Notes under the pieces: generated by a model
The model's input: only the letters and a program-made list of their open reading frames with translations
Database searches by the model: none
What the model was told of the DNA's origin: nothing
Position numbers and translations under genes: made by a program
Source: Amoeboaphelidium protococcarum
Taxonomy: Eukaryota > Aphelidiomycota > Aphelidea
Direction of reading: 5' to 3'
Length of the DNA: 64,000 nucleotides
Assembly (NCBI GenBank): GCA_023515745.1
Contig: JALECJ010000256.1
Coordinates: forward strand, 1,302,001-1,366,000
Part shown: in pieces, positions 38,047 to 50,180 of the stretch
How the letters are laid out: every line of letters begins with the position of its first letter
Numbering within the stretch: the stretch's first letter is position 1

Positions 38047-38458
38047 CTTGACGTTATTTTACTATTAGAAAGCAGAAGCTATGTGTATATTAGTTTTTAC
38101 AAAGTTTTAAATGTACAAAAGGAGTGAGGATGACAGATGTTAAACAAGTCAAGAATGCGAGAGAGAGAGAAAGTAGAAGGAAAATCAATACATACTCAGC
38201 GGAGTACGAGGGAACGACCGGAACAACGAACGGCAAAGTCTCTCCGGGAATAAACGTCTTGACGAAAGTTGGAGTCGTTTCTCTAAATTGACTCTCTTTC
38301 TCTCTCCTATCTCTCTCTTTGCCTTTTTGTCGCGATTCTTTCGAAATTTCTGGATTTCTCAACCTTTCTGTATTTACTCAAACTCTGAGAAAAATAGTTT
38401 ACCTGTCCATTTCATCCAATCTTTGCGTTAAATCGGTTATAGAACTAGGATCATCATA
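38047..38458. promoter_or_regulatory. Divergent intergenic region between PSMB3 and MARCH6 genes
   Basis: 412 bases that must hold two promoters. Contains a GAGA tract (about 38157-38175) and, about 110 bases later, its complementary TCTC tract (about 38280-38325), which could pair as an imperfect hairpin. The minus-strand open frame over it has a simple-sequence composition and is not supported. Confidence 0.5.
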
Positions 38459-41400
38459 ATGGAAGTTATATGTAGAGTCTGTAGGTGTGAAGGGACGGAT
38501 GATAATCCTTTGAGATAGCCATGCTTGTGTTCTGGTAGTATCTAGTACGTGCATGAGTAGTGTTTATTGGAGTGGTTACAGCGGTCTAATAAATTAAAGT
38601 GTGAGCTGTGTGGCCATGTATTCAAGTTTAAAAATGTCTATTCTGTGCCGGATGATCAGATTAAGGAAGTTCCCGTACACAAAATGCTTGTACTGGTGGT
38701 TGCCCGGTTGATCGGCAGTCTCATGTCTACTATTGCGTATGGCTGTAGGAGCGCGTTTGTTGTCATTGTTTGGGGCGTAATCGTTCCATTGTGCGCATCT
38801 TCAATTTTGCATTTCTGTTTCAAGCTTAATGATGGCGGTGCGTCATCTGAGTCGGGTGGATCTATCACTGGTGCATTTGGTAGAATTATGTCGGCTTTCA
38901 GTGAGTTTTATAATTATTCGTCATCGCGTCGAGTGTTGCCGTCGATCTTGAGTGATACTTTTACGACATTGGATGGATACACTTTATTGAATCGTATTAT
39001 TGAAGGTTTGCTTATTGGCATTTGCCTGGCTGGAATATGTTTGATGGTGATGTTGCTGCATGATTAGTTCAACTAAATGGTATTTCTGAGATAGATTGAT
39101 TAGACGCGTTTTGAATGGTTCACGCGGGATTAGTTTGAGCTAATGATCATTAAACTTAATGAGAAGTTGGGATTGAATGTCATTGTCGGTTAACGTTTGC
39201 AGTAGGAGTTGCTTGAGCAATTGACTGATCAGAGTGATGCGAGTCTGAATATTGAAAGGGATTTTACTCATAGTATTGGTTATGCAAGTTCACGTTCTGT
39301 TAGTTCTAATCAGCTAGAGGATAGACTTGACGATAGTGCTTACAACTTTAATAATCAGGAGCTGGATGGCGTTGATACCAATTCATAAGACTAGTAGTAG
39401 TGGCCGTCTGAATAAGACAGGGATCATGGTTAGCCTGACGTCGTGCGTCTTGATGAGTTTGTATAGTTTTATAATGATTAAGCGCCGTGGTAAGATGCTG
39501 ATGCTGATGTACCAGTTGAGGAAGGGTAAGCAGCAGTTATGCCTATGAACGAAGTTGAAGAGCTTCCGCGAATTCCTGATTTAGAGCCTGAAGATCAACA
39601 ACCTATAATTGATCAAGAACCAGCCGGTTAAAATGCAGATAGATAAAATATTGACGTCAATAATGACCTGGATGATGTAGATATAGGAGATTTGGGATTG
39701 TTAGATCTCCTAGGATTCCGTGGTCCTATTGCAGGCCTTTTGATTAATGCTACGTATCTGGTGCTGTTCATGTTTATATTCATAACTGCATTTCTCAAAA
39801 TTCCGTACAGTGTCGGTGTTTTATGCGGGCAATTTTTAAGCATGTTTGGAAGCGTGAATTTATTCTCTCCGGTATAGATGGTGGCAGCTACTGAAGTAAA
39901 TATTGTTCAAAATAACAATTCAACGCTGTCGGAGTTGGGCAAGTTGTCACCTAAGAATGGCAATTAATCAGTTTAGGATTTACAAATCCTTTCCCCTGCT
40001 GTCATTGACTTTGCCGTGAACATTTTGCCCACTATCGGCCTGGGGTACTTGACTATGATGGCTGCCTGTGTTGCGCTCTTAATGCTTTCCACTGAGCACA
40101 TAAAGATATTGCTTTTACCTTTGCGCCTGCTTGATGACTCTCGTTAGTTGGAAGGTGATGTCATGTCGTATATTCTATCAATATAGAGAAGAGTGAAAAG
40201 GATTCTAAACTTTTCGCTTCTATCCATTAAAATTGTCATTATCTTATTGTTAGAACTGGTGATATTTCCGTTAGCCTGTGGCGTGTTTGTGCATATCTGC
40301 GCGATGCCGCTGCTGTATGGTGCGGACTAAAATGGTAAGTTTTTGAAAGGGCTGGTGGAGAATGGCAACTTTTTAATCATGCTAATTGCACCTGTTATTA
40401 CGTGTGTTTACCATGGCTTCCTCACCTTCTCGCAATTCCATTAGTCGCACTAAAAAAGTTCTCTATTTCTGCACTGGTTCGCCGGCACAATGTACATGTT
40501 CTCTTTTGCCTATTTCACGTCGTACTTGCGAAAGTGCTTTAGACCGGGACTGTTATGGTTTATTAAGGATCCAAGTACGTCTAATAATGATTTTAATCCT
40601 ATTACAGAGATTCTGGAGAAGCCATTTGGTAGGTAGATGTAAAGAATATTCCTCAGTTTGTGGATGTATTTCCTGATTATATTCAGCGTGTTTGGCATCC
40701 CATCGTTCTCCCTGCTGTTAATCGAGCACTGGGTTAACGTGGTGTCATTTATATGGACTTATATTAGTACCTCGTAGCCATTAGATCTGGTCGCATGCTT
40801 GGAGAAGGCTTTGAAAGCAGCATCGCTTACTCAGCCATCAATTATCCCACTGCGTCTAGATTTGCGTTTTGGATTGCCTGTTGTGTCTGTCTATGAGTTC
40901 TTTTGCATCCATATGCTCTTCCCCTTTGCCATAAAGCGATCGAATTTGATTAATGCATTCACTATGGCATGGAGATAATGTTTATTCTATCTAGCGTCTT
41001 CATTAAAGCTTCGATCATTCTTGTATGGCGGTATCTGGCCTGAAGATGATATATCTTAAGATTCTTCCCGTATGGAATCTCATTCCACATCCAATGCATA
41101 GAATCCTCATGAAATATCTATCAATAAAGATGAAAAGATCTGTTTGCAGAATGTCAGATCCTACAAAATGGATGAGCTAGATTACCATGGTCTTGTAAGA
41201 GTTATTGCATAGGATGATGTATCATCTTTGGCTGAAGTGAAGAAGGCTTTCGGGCAAGATTTGTAATTTCCACCTGAGGTGCGTTCAATCTCCTTTATAA
41301 CGTCTACTGAGCACGGAGGCGTCGATATTACTGAGCATCCAATGAAGAGATCACTGGTGAGATCTATCATTAGTCCGTTCTCTCACTGGAGGGATCCGTT

Positions 41401-43303
41401 TATGATACCAGCTTCTTCGGCAGAGTCCAATTTGACTGAGAATAGACAATATACTCTTGATCTGTACCAGTCGGTGATGGATCCTCGATTCGTGTATTTT
41501 ACACACAAGCTGCTTATGAACAGATACTTGAATGTGCCTGGTATCAATACCACAATATTTGGAATCATACCTAAAACTAATTCGTAGGAACTGCTTACCG
41601 CTATAGTCTTTAAGCCAAGGAAATTTCGAATTAGAATGCACATGTTTGCATTTGGCGTGTGGGCTCTGATGGTCTGCGTTTAAGCTCTGTTCTTTTACAT
41701 TCCAATTCTCATGGGTAGATAAATGGCCTTAAAAGTGCATGACTGCTTAACTTCTATTGGAGCATATTATAACATTGTTGAAAATATTTCTACCAGTACC
41801 GAAAATCCACTAATGTTGCATGACTGGTATGCGTTCACTATAGGATTCATTTTATTACTCTTGGTGTTGAAATTTGTCCAAAGAGCAGTTTAGTTTATGC
41901 GCGATTATTTCTACATGCCTTGGAAAGCTCTTGAAGTGCTATCTCATGCTGTAGACTAGCGGATTATTTAGAAGGTCCGTACTTTTTATGGAGTTGATGT
42001 CCTTGATGAGGAGGTAAATGACATGAAGGAAGACATTACGCGTCAATTTGAGTCCAACTACACCTTGGTCACTGCGATTTAAGATTATTTCAAGATTGGA
42101 GCATTGCTATGCACAAAGGTTATTGACTTGCTCCTATTGATAAAGTTTCGTTAGCTGCAGAACAACGTATATGGAGAAGAGATAAGATTGGTAAGTGCTA
42201 ATAGCAGCCGGTTAAGCCTGTCTCTTTTGGACAAGATTAGATTGAGTTGGATCATGCTGTACAATTAGTATTTATCCAGTGCATTCTGGTTGTCAATTAG
42301 ATAGTTTGTCGACTAAGGCATCTTCATGATAAAGGCGGCTTATTTAATTGGATGGTACTGTATATTGTGCTTTTTGAATGCTATGCTTGTGGTTTTAGTT
42401 ATTATTCGCCCCATATTGGATATTGTATATCTAGTTTTATCACTATAAAATGCTGGTTCTGATCCGCGTAAGCTCAGTCCATAATTTGTTAATGCCACAT
42501 CTCAACCAGAGACTCGATTCAGTGCTGGCTTTGTTTACAGATACGAAATATTCCCATTATTCGATGCGTTGAGTATTGGCTTTATATTTACATCGACAGT
42601 TATTCTGTTCATCGGTCAGTTGAATGTGGGCAATGTTTAGCGTTTGGCCAGAATTCCACCTGCTCCACCGATGCCACTCCTAGGTGATGATGATAACGCG
42701 AGAATGGCTGTGTATTTTGATCGCGTTCAGAAGCTCGTTAGTAGGCTTTACTCCGTCTTGATGTTCAAGATTTAATTGATTATTCATCAATTGTGGAACG
42801 GTAAATTGAGAGATGTATCCATCAAAGATGTTCACCTGATCTGCTCATTATACATTTTGAGTGCTGTGGCTCTGATTGCTCTTCCTTTTACCAACTTGGT
42901 GTTTGTTCGCTTTATTGTATCAAAGATTCGATTCATGCTTCCTAGTGCAATCATAGAACTTTATTTATATAACTCGAAATTGTAGCCGTTGATTGAAATT
43001 GCTGCATCCACAATGATCTATCCTCTCATTTAGCTGGTAATATTATTTTACTTTGCATCAGATATACTGAGTTAATCCTTGGATGGTGTTATTGATAAGG
43101 CGTATGATGATGCATTTCTGGTTGGAAAGTAATTGTAAGATTTGAGCGAAGGTGAACGGAGACAAATGGCGAGAACCTCCACTTTATCTTCTTCTACTTC
43201 TGCTGTATCCTATGGTGGCGATGATGATGGTATACTCCAGTAGATCCCTTAAGCTGCTGATAACCAACCAGATGCTGCACCACACTAGTAATAATAATAT
43301 TGA
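38459..43303 (+). CDS. MARCHF6: MARCH6/Doa10 ER membrane E3 ubiquitin ligase
   Basis: Ubiquitin ligase of ER-associated degradation, in the ER and inner nuclear membrane. 1614 residues; human MARCH6 is about 910 and yeast Doa10 about 1,320. The N-terminal RING-CH (C4HC3) at residues 5-57 starts CRVCRCEGTDDNPLRQPCLC, with the His/Cys pair in VHEQC and the final CELCG. Many membrane segments follow, including the TD region near 410-450 (GFRGPIAGLLINATYLVLFM) and the Doa10-like LHWFAGTMYMFSFAYF... RPGLLWFIKDP. An acidic loop (about 350-405) separates the first membrane pair from the TD region. The tail is Asp/Gln-rich and ends HQQQQY, with Gln as TAG TAA TAA TAA just before TGA. The length excess lies in loops. 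Identification is secure from the RING-CH plus membrane topology. Confidence 0.93.
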
Positions 43304-43323
43304 ACCGACGCGTATAATATAAA

Positions 43324-43357
43324 GTAAGTAAAATCTAAAGACAATTCAAATAAATGT
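43324..43357 (+). repeat. 34-bp direct repeat, copy A
   Basis: Begins GTAAGTAAAATCTAAA and ends AATTCAAATAAATGT. It matches copy B at 45328-45361 at 32 of 34 positions, same orientation, 2004 bp apart. It lies 21 bp after the MARCH6 stop. The start resembles a 5' splice site. Confidence 0.75.
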
Positions 43358-43392
43358 TCTGCAAATCCGCTTACCATCCCTTACACCCAAAT

Positions 43393-43446
43393 GTGCGGAT
43401 CCACAGATTCCACGACAGTTTCAACTCACAAAGCGTGGATCCACAC
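43393..43446. repeat. Inverted repeat, possible hairpin
   Basis: GTGCGGATCCAC (43393-43404) and GTGGATCCACAC (43435-43446) are reverse complements at 11 of 12 positions, with the odd pair able to form G-U in RNA, around a 30-base loop. In the 3' region of two convergent genes. Could be a structured 3' UTR element or part of a mobile element end. Confidence 0.45.
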
Positions 43447-43756
43447 TTTATTGGTTATCTTACTAAGAACATTTGAATCTGACATAAAATATATTCTTTA
43501 TATTAATGAGTATAATATAAAGTATCAGAACAAGCTGAATAGTGATTAACAGTGTGATGTTAAGCGTGTTATCCAATGTCAAATTATTGATCAAACATCC
43601 ACTTTGAACCACTGCACCTCATGCGGCAGGATTTCCACGCTAATGCTAAAAGTGAAACATGCTCTGATAAGATCAGGCATAAAGTACAGTAAAATTTACA
43701 AATGCAATACAAGATACTATATTAAAATAATTAGAGCATAATTAATGAGTACTAAT

Positions 43757-45007
43757 TCAAGCAGATTATTAAGTCAAAGTCTCGATCTTCTTTACCAAGT
43801 CATCAGGAGCAATGCGTACGGTGGTATAACTCGGCGTCCCATTAACAAAGCCAGACATAAACCGGGGCTACATAGGCTTTAGTTTCTAGGAGCGCGCGTA
43901 TTTTATAGCATCGCTCCGGCCTTCTCTGATTGTCTTACCTACTTATTAACCAGAGAGCACTTCAGAAGACTTGGCCAAAGAAGTCTTTGCAGGAGTCTTC
44001 AGCTCTTCAGCTTCAACTACGGACGAGTCAAGATCATCACGCCCACAGGCAAGCAAACACATTGAGATAACTTAAAGTATGACGCTAGTCATATTCTCAA
44101 TGCCATATGACGAAGCAATCATCTCCCTAGAATAAGGGACACTATTATCAGAGGACTCATTAAAACAACTGGTAGTCCAAGTATATACTGCATCACGACT
44201 ATCATTCTCCACAAAGATTTTGAAGGCTTTTTAAGAATATAGGATGGTGGGACATCCAGTGACAAATAATGTGGACAAAGTTTAAACGCCTCGAGAACCA
44301 TGATGCCACATTTTGTCCGGTAAAAATGCAGAAGCTCTCTTGCACTCTGTGGCGAGCAAAGAGTTGCCAGACCAACCATTGAAAACAGAATCAAGTCTTC
44401 CACGGATGTCATATTCGGAATTCGCCAGAATGCCACCGACTATGTATGATTCCTAATGGAAGTGCTCCACTGAAATACCGAGACAAGTCCCAATTCTAAT
44501 AACCAGGCTTCCGAACGCGGTTTAAACAACATTTTCACTAACATTCTCCTCTAGACTAACCAATTTTCGATACAGACGCTTCACCAGGTGATCACTGGCC
44601 ACTTTTTGCTCATAAATCTAGTACCAATCTAAGGGCGCGCCAACCAACGAGGCCAAATCATTGAGAGAGTTAATCGGTTTCAATCCTCGATAAAGATATG
44701 GATTTAAAACGACATGCTAGATTTTAGATGCAGTGGGGGCTTTTACTATTTTAATACCAGCAGACATTTATTAATCAGAGTCAAAAAACTCCCATGTAGG
44801 AACTAATTGATCAAGACAAGCTTTATTAGCCAGAAACTTGGCCCTCATCAGCGCGTTAATATCATCGGCTTACTCCACCCCAACTTCAAGAGATTCCACA
44901 GAGACTTGAGATTCATCATCACTTTCACTAACATAACTATCGACATCTGTATTTACACGAACAAAAATTGTCTGATTTCCACTTTTGTACTACGGCTTTC
45001 CAAGCAT
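43757..45007 (-). CDS. Unknown protein, possible PD-(D/E)XK nuclease-like fold
   Basis: 416 residues from ATG 45007 to TGA 43757-43759. Not recognised. The N-terminus (MLGKPQYKSGNQTIFVRVNT) is followed by an acidic stretch (SESDDESQVSVESLEVGVEQ), then QVAS-type helical segments. The best-conserved-looking part is RGRLDSVFNGWSGNSLLATECKR (only its ends matter). The Asp...x...Glu-Cys-Lys spacing is compatible with a PD-(D/E)XK active site (D-x(n)-ExK), which is inference only. The end is basic and Gln-rich with two UAR codons near the stop. Directly upstream of the ATG is TTATAATTGCAG, a plausible 3' splice site, so an upstream exon may exist. The gene sits exactly between two copies of a 34-bp direct repeat, hinting at a mobile or duplicated unit. 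Confidence 0.6.
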
Positions 45008-45383
45008 TCTGCAATTATAATATATAATTAATTACAATAGGTGCCCATCCACAAACTTTTCATAGAAAGAAGTGAGAATTGACGCGTTTCACTTCAACCT
45101 CGAGCTATCAAAGCTAGCTTTCAATGATCAAGAATCTGCGTTTCACGTTTCACGTTTCAAGAAACCAGAAAATATTACGCGTAAAATGAAGCGCGTATAG
45201 CAAATTGACTTTATTAAGTGGAATCATGGCCGTTAAAAAATTAAATTGATTGCCACCGTTCTTCTGATCATTGACCTGATTGAGGGACTCCTTGGAGGTA
45301 TTGCAAGTGTTTAAATTTTGTTCAAAGGTAAGTAAAATCTAAATAAAATTCAAATAAATGTAATTCACTTCAAAAGCAAAAAG
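45008..45383. other. Region between the unknown gene and the S1P phosphatase stop
   Basis: 376 bases upstream of the minus-strand gene 43757-45007. Contains copy B of the 34-bp repeat and a plus-strand frame from 45186 encoding a hydrophobic stretch (IATVLLIIDLIEGLLGGIA) that runs antisense into the next gene. Presumed promoter of the unknown gene. Confidence 0.45.
45328..45361 (+). repeat. 34-bp direct repeat, copy B
   Basis: Second copy of the repeat at 43324-43357, differing at two positions (G/T and C/A) in its middle. Preceded by TTCAAAG, giving an AAG|GTAAGT context like a 5' splice site. Lies 23 bp beyond the stop of the minus-strand S1P phosphatase gene. Confidence 0.75.
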
Positions 45384-46988
45384 TCACAACTTTAAATACA
45401 AAATCAAACGAGGTATATGGTCTACAGCCAACATACCAATTCCAAAGTAAACTATAAACTTCACCGTCATATCAAGGGACAGCTTGTTAAACGAGAACTC
45501 CATCCCATACTTTCCGTCATAGTATTCCAGACTCAAAATATTCTGGATTATGAGAGTAAGATCGTCTTGATGTTACGACGATTCTTCCAGATGTTCATTA
45601 CTAAGGCAGTACTCGGATAGGGATGAAGATACACTCACACCAGAATCATTCCCATCTTGAAGCACCATATCCCCTACGCTGTTATGACTAAAGCGGGAGG
45701 GGTGCAACTGATCCTCGGTATGATCCGTAGTACAAGACTAATCTTCACAAGCGACTGCTTCAGAAAGACCGGAACTCATCCAACTATCCAAATGACCCTC
45801 TCCGTAGTAGGAATGCATAATGGCATATACGGGAGTGAGTAGAGCATTAAAGAAAGCCTTGGCCACCAAGCGCCATAACAAGAGCAAAGACATCATCAAG
45901 ATTGCCCTCAAACAGATACCCCACACTGACAGCATTGGTATATAGCTTCCATCATTATCAGCACCTACGCCCATAAAAGAAAGTGGCAGATACCATCGCT
46001 ACGAATCGAATACAAAAGGGATGGATGCGCCATACTTGAAATCATTCATTCTAGCAGTCAAGCCAAAATCTGATGTACCATACAATACACCAGCGATAAC
46101 CGCACAATTAGACACTGTATCAGCATAGCACGGACACTTTTTCATCGGTGATGGATGCATATGCACGAAACAGATATAATATATGATCAACGATGCACCC
46201 AATACAACCATAGGAGGAGAATTAATCACAAATTGATCAATATTCAGATAATTGATCGCAATGAACTACCACCCCATAGTTATAGACATTCCCAGCGCAC
46301 CGCCCACCTGAACATCAGTAAATGAATGCATCCCGCAGTAGACACGAGATAATGGAAGAGCCATAGCATAAACCATCAGCAGTGCAATGAAGATCATGTC
46401 TCCATTCGAAAACTGATCCAGTCGCCCTTCATACAGTGGCAGTATATAATGATGCAGCATGATAAAAGTGACAATCGCTGTGCTATTACACGAATGCGTT
46501 GATGGCGCACCATATTCCTGAGTGTGATAAGATCCTTTGGTATGCAGCAGACGCGTAACAAGTCGATCTTTCATCCTAAAGATTAAAGAGTTTACATTCG
46601 GCCCATCTCCACTATGTTTAATGTCATCCAGAGCGGGTGGTCTAGGCAGGCAAAGGTAATCTTTAAGGACACCAGTAAACGCCACACACAATCCACAGAT
46701 GATGGTCATATGGCGAGCGAAATAAAATTCATCATGCAATCCACCATTGTCATAGAACAGAAATAGTAGCGGGAGTCCAACAAGAAAGGCAGTATGTGTA
46801 CCCATAGCTGTCAGAACAACAGCGCATATAAAATCCAAAAATGGTCCACGCCATCTCTTCTAGAGCTAATTAATCGCAGACAATTCTGATTAGATTCTAT
46901 TCCACGCAGCGACTCTAACTCGATGTCTCAAAGAATTCCCTCGCAATTTCTGCTACTTTTTATATTAATACAGATTCTGCATTGACAT
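45384..46988 (-). CDS. Sphingosine-1-phosphate phosphatase (PAP2 family, ER membrane)
   Basis: Dephosphorylates sphingosine-1-phosphate and related long-chain base phosphates. 534 residues from ATG 46988 (a second ATG two codons later, 46982, is equally possible). The three PAP2 phosphatase motifs are present: KDYLCLPRP (KxxxxxxRP, about 108), APSTHSCNST (about 160; SGPP-type PSTH) and SRVYCGMHSFTD (SRxxxGxHxxxD, about 213). Multiple membrane helices surround them, beginning at GPFLDFICAVVLTAMGTH. The motif order and WRGPFLDF opening favour the SGPP group over other PAP2 enzymes. A hydrophilic loop rich in Ser/Asp (about 420-490) precedes a final membrane helix VKFIVYFGIGMLAV. Divergent from MRT4, with 356 bp between. 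Confidence 0.88.
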
Positions 46989-47344
46989 ATGATGTTATAA
47001 TAGCAATACAATGCTAAACTAATGTTATAATAGAGCGATCTGCAATGACGCAATGTCCAAGGTAATGTGAAATCTCAATCGATTCGACGGAAACGAGTGA
47101 AGCGGGGCTGTCTGTTGACATTTCAGCATTATTTACTCGATCGGTCGGCGTCGCTCTCCGTCCGTTTGACATGAAAAAATCGTGAGAACACAAGACGCGG
47201 TCTCTAATGGCAACCTCCTCTCACTGGGACGGCCTGAATCGCAACTTTGAGCAAAACGCGCAAATTTACTTCAATTCTTACTTTTATCAACGTTAAATTA
47301 GGCTCGATATATAATATATATACTGATAATCACTCGTAATAACA
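46989..47344. promoter_or_regulatory. Divergent intergenic region between S1P phosphatase and MRT4 genes
   Basis: 356 bases carrying both promoters. Two copies of ATGTTATAATAG lie close to the phosphatase start (about 46991 and 47022). GC-richer patch near 47100-47170. TATA-like run ATATATAATATATATA just before MRT4. Confidence 0.5.
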
Positions 47345-48241
47345 ATGCCTAAATCTAAACGTGCCAAGATTGTCAACTTGACCAAGGTGCAGAAGAAGCC
47401 AGCGCAGGAGAAAAAGTCTGCTCTAATACAGAATATCCAAGACAATTTGGCTCACTATAAGAATGTTTACTTGATGCGCACTTTCAATGCAAGAAATCAA
47501 TTTTTGAAGAATTTGCGTGATCAACTCAAAGCATCTATCAGTACCGGTGGTGATGATAATGATACTGCGGGCCAGCTACATGGAAAGATTGTATTTGGAA
47601 AGCATGCTATTATGAAAGTCGCGTTTAATACCGCTCAGGATATCGACTTTGGCGCTGATATGTCTTCTGCTATTGAGCAATTCTCGGCATAGAAGAATGT
47701 TGGCCGAATGAACGCGTAATTGTTTCTGCTTTTCACCGATTCGAACTCTGAACAGGTTAAGCAATATTTTGATAATCTGCAAGAAGATGATTATGTACGC
47801 GCTGGTGTACCGGCTCCGTTTTCATATACTATTCCAGCTGGAGTTATGTACTATCCACTGTTGACAGACTTGTAAAAGACTGGAGATTCTGCGGCTGTTA
47901 ATGGTGGAGATGATGAGATGATGGAGCGTGATGTTCATAGACTTCCTCTCCCTGCATCTATGGCTCAGCTGTTGCGTACTCCTCATTATGGAAACATTCC
48001 AACGTCGTTAGATAAAGGATAGGTGCATGTTATGCGAGACTTTGAGGTGTGCAAGCAGGGATAAGAGGTGAAGGTTGAGATGGCGCGTGTCCTTAAGCTT
48101 CTTAATGTTCAGTACAGTGATGGCTGTATGGTTGGATTCAAAGTTGAAGTGTTGTGTCAGCTTGATAAGATTAACGAGTAGGTGATATCCTTAGTCGATG
48201 TAAGCAGCCAAGAGGATGTTAACATGAACTCTGATAAATGA
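47345..48241 (+). CDS. MRTO4: Ribosome assembly factor MRT4 (mRNA turnover protein 4 homolog)
   Basis: Nucleolar paralogue of ribosomal stalk protein P0 (uL10) that occupies the P0 site on pre-60S particles until release. 298 residues (human MRTO4 is 239). The opening MPKSKRAKIVNLTKVQKK is the family hallmark, followed by a uL10-type domain: NVYLMRTFNARNQFLKNLRD, GKIVFGKHAIMKVA, QLFLLFTDSNSEQVKQYF, and the later AGVPAPFSYTIPAG and FEVCKQGQEVKVEMARVLKLL. It lacks the acidic P-protein tail of true P0. Extra residues lie in short polar loops (for example STGGDDNDT). Two internal glutamines at helix ends are TAG codons. Confidence 0.94.
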
Positions 48242-48731
48242 AACATTTGAATTCTAATTACTTCATTTACTGTGAATTTGACACGCTCATAGGCGTTGCA
48301 TTTGAGTCCGTGTGCTATAAACAACGCTTAACTGCATCGGAGGCTAGTGCGTGTTTTATCGAATATTATAACAATAAAGACAAGAACTGAGAAATTAAAA
48401 ACGATTTAAAGTTCAGCAAAGCAATATCAACTGTTAAAAAGAATTTTCAAAATCCTAATAACTAGCATCAACCAATCACTAGAAACGGCCATTAAGATGA
48501 CAAAAAGACTATGAATACATCAGGCAATACGCCGCATAAAATAACTTATGCTTTGCTACTAAAAGAGTGGAGATTCAGATTATTTCAGCAGGAGGTACTG
48601 TTAATTCATGGTAGTGATTAAAGCACGCAATACGCAATCCTATGAAAACACTCTGAAACTCTTACGTAATTTCAATAAACAACAAGTAGCCTACTAAATT
48701 ATTGTTCATGAAATAGCATTCATACATATTT
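48242..48731. other. Convergent intergenic region, no gene seen
   Basis: 490 bases between the stops of MRT4 (plus) and the 48732-50180 gene (minus). AT-rich, with TGA or its complement frequent in every frame. Nothing recognised. Confidence 0.5.
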
Positions 48732-50180
48732 TCAATCATAAAGATATATCAAAGTCAAGAAAAGCCACAACTTTATGAGCGCCTGGGATGAACATAGTTC
48801 CATTGTATGCAAAGCTTCAGGCACAGGTTCATATGCGCGCAAACTCAAGGTTCTAGCTCTTCTATACTCCTGTACAGAGGATCTCAGTTGTCTGCTGTCC
48901 ATACCTTTAGCTATAAAAGAAGACAACTGATCACACAATTTGCAGCACATGGCAAGAGACGACGCGTCACCTGCAATGTCATTGGAAGAAACGCTACAGC
49001 TGATAGCAACAAAGTCACGAGCCCACTAAATCAAGTACAACAGCAAGTCTCTCTCATCTTGTGGAATGAGAGCAATTGATGATCTAATGCAATTGATTAT
49101 TAACGACATGGGCCGTTAAACAAGCGGAATAGATCGCTTGGGGTACGCATCGAATTGACTTATCAGTTGTTAGTTAGAGATCAACGAATCCACTGAACTA
49201 GTTGAATTATTTACGGTTTATAATGAATATTTCAACGCCACTTTTTAGTTAAACCGAAGTTAAAATCCAGAGTAACTTGTCAGGTACAACTCGATTATAG
49301 TTAAAAGCAGAAAGTGACAATCAACCGGAACAAGTCCACCGCTGATACATCCTATCCAGTTGAAGAGAGTTTGCAGAGCTAGAGAAAGAGATATACTCTA
49401 AATGTACTAAATGTCATCAATTGCCGCCATAGGATTGAGTTCAAAATAAGTCTTGAGAAAATTTATGTCATGCTACTGGTGGTTATCCAGTAAGATGAAT
49501 TCTGAGCATACAGATCCATTCTCTCGCGTAATCGTCACGTATTTACAAAGAGTAACCACAAATTATGGCACAGTTAGCTGGTACTACTAGATTTTAATCA
49601 GTGCAACAAACTAGTGATTAATCAATGAGAGCTCTGATCCCCACAGCGAAATGGTATTCTGATGTCTAGCGATTGCGTGAGGCACTTAAGCATTACTTGA
49701 AGAGCCAATCTCTTGACTATCTGACTCTAAATCTCCAGAAGTAGATATATTGAATACATCAAATATCGTTTTCCGCTTCTATTTACTTTAAGCCTTGTAT
49801 AATCCAAAGCCTCCAGCCACAGAATAGTATAAACTCCTGAATTTAGCAGTGACTGACAGTGTTTCATCATTGTGGCTGAGGGCTGAAACAAATCCATCCT
49901 GCGCCGATTCTACTCCACTTTCGATTTAACACTCATTCTAATCACCTGTCTCCATAATTTCATCTTCTGGTAACTACCATACTCTTATGTCTAGTGAATT
50001 TAGTAAGTAGTTTCTTGGATTAATATTAGATTCGATATCTTGATTGAGAAAACTTGTAATTGGAATAGCCTTTCGATCGTCGTATAGGCCATTTATCAGT
50101 TGCCTCATTTCACTCTCCATCGCCTACTTTGACTTGTAAGACTAGCATTTTCTGTAGTCTTTTCTAGAGCTGGTGAACAT
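48732..50180 (-). CDS. Unknown protein, weak resemblance to RhoGAP
   Basis: 482 residues from ATG 50180 to TGA 48732-48734, continuous only with TAA/TAG = Gln. Not securely recognised. N-terminus MFTSSRKDYRKCQSYKSKQA, then PRNYLLNSLDIRVWQLPEDE, a Ser/Asp-rich segment, and from about residue 210 a helical region LWGSELSLINHQFVALI...VPQFVVTLCKYV. The order recalls the entry of RhoGAP domains (FG..L... VP..V..C..YI), and SLALQTLFNWIG could be a later helix. No GxxR arginine-finger motif is seen, so if related it would be inactive. The C-terminal half is hydrophobic-helical (FLLLTIIELYL, LWLFLTLIYLYD) without a clear membrane topology. Neighbour of the receptor kinase, same strand, 423 bp apart. 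Confidence 0.55.

Larger units (their letters stand above)
43304..43756. other. Intergenic region between convergent MARCH6 and the unknown 43757-45007 gene
   Basis: 453 bases. Holds copy A of a 34-bp direct repeat (43324-43357), an inverted repeat (43393-43446) and two copies of TATAATATAAAGTA (near 43312 and 43509). No coding frame recognised. Confidence 0.55.

Noticed and set aside
38090-38362. 90-residue minus-strand frame over the GAGA/TCTC tracts
   Set aside because: Low-complexity translation of simple sequence in a divergent promoter region.
45186-45626. 146-codon plus-strand frame with a hydrophobic stretch
   Set aside because: Its second half is antisense to the end of the S1P phosphatase. 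The first 48 codons look protein-like, but there is no supporting family or clear downstream exon.
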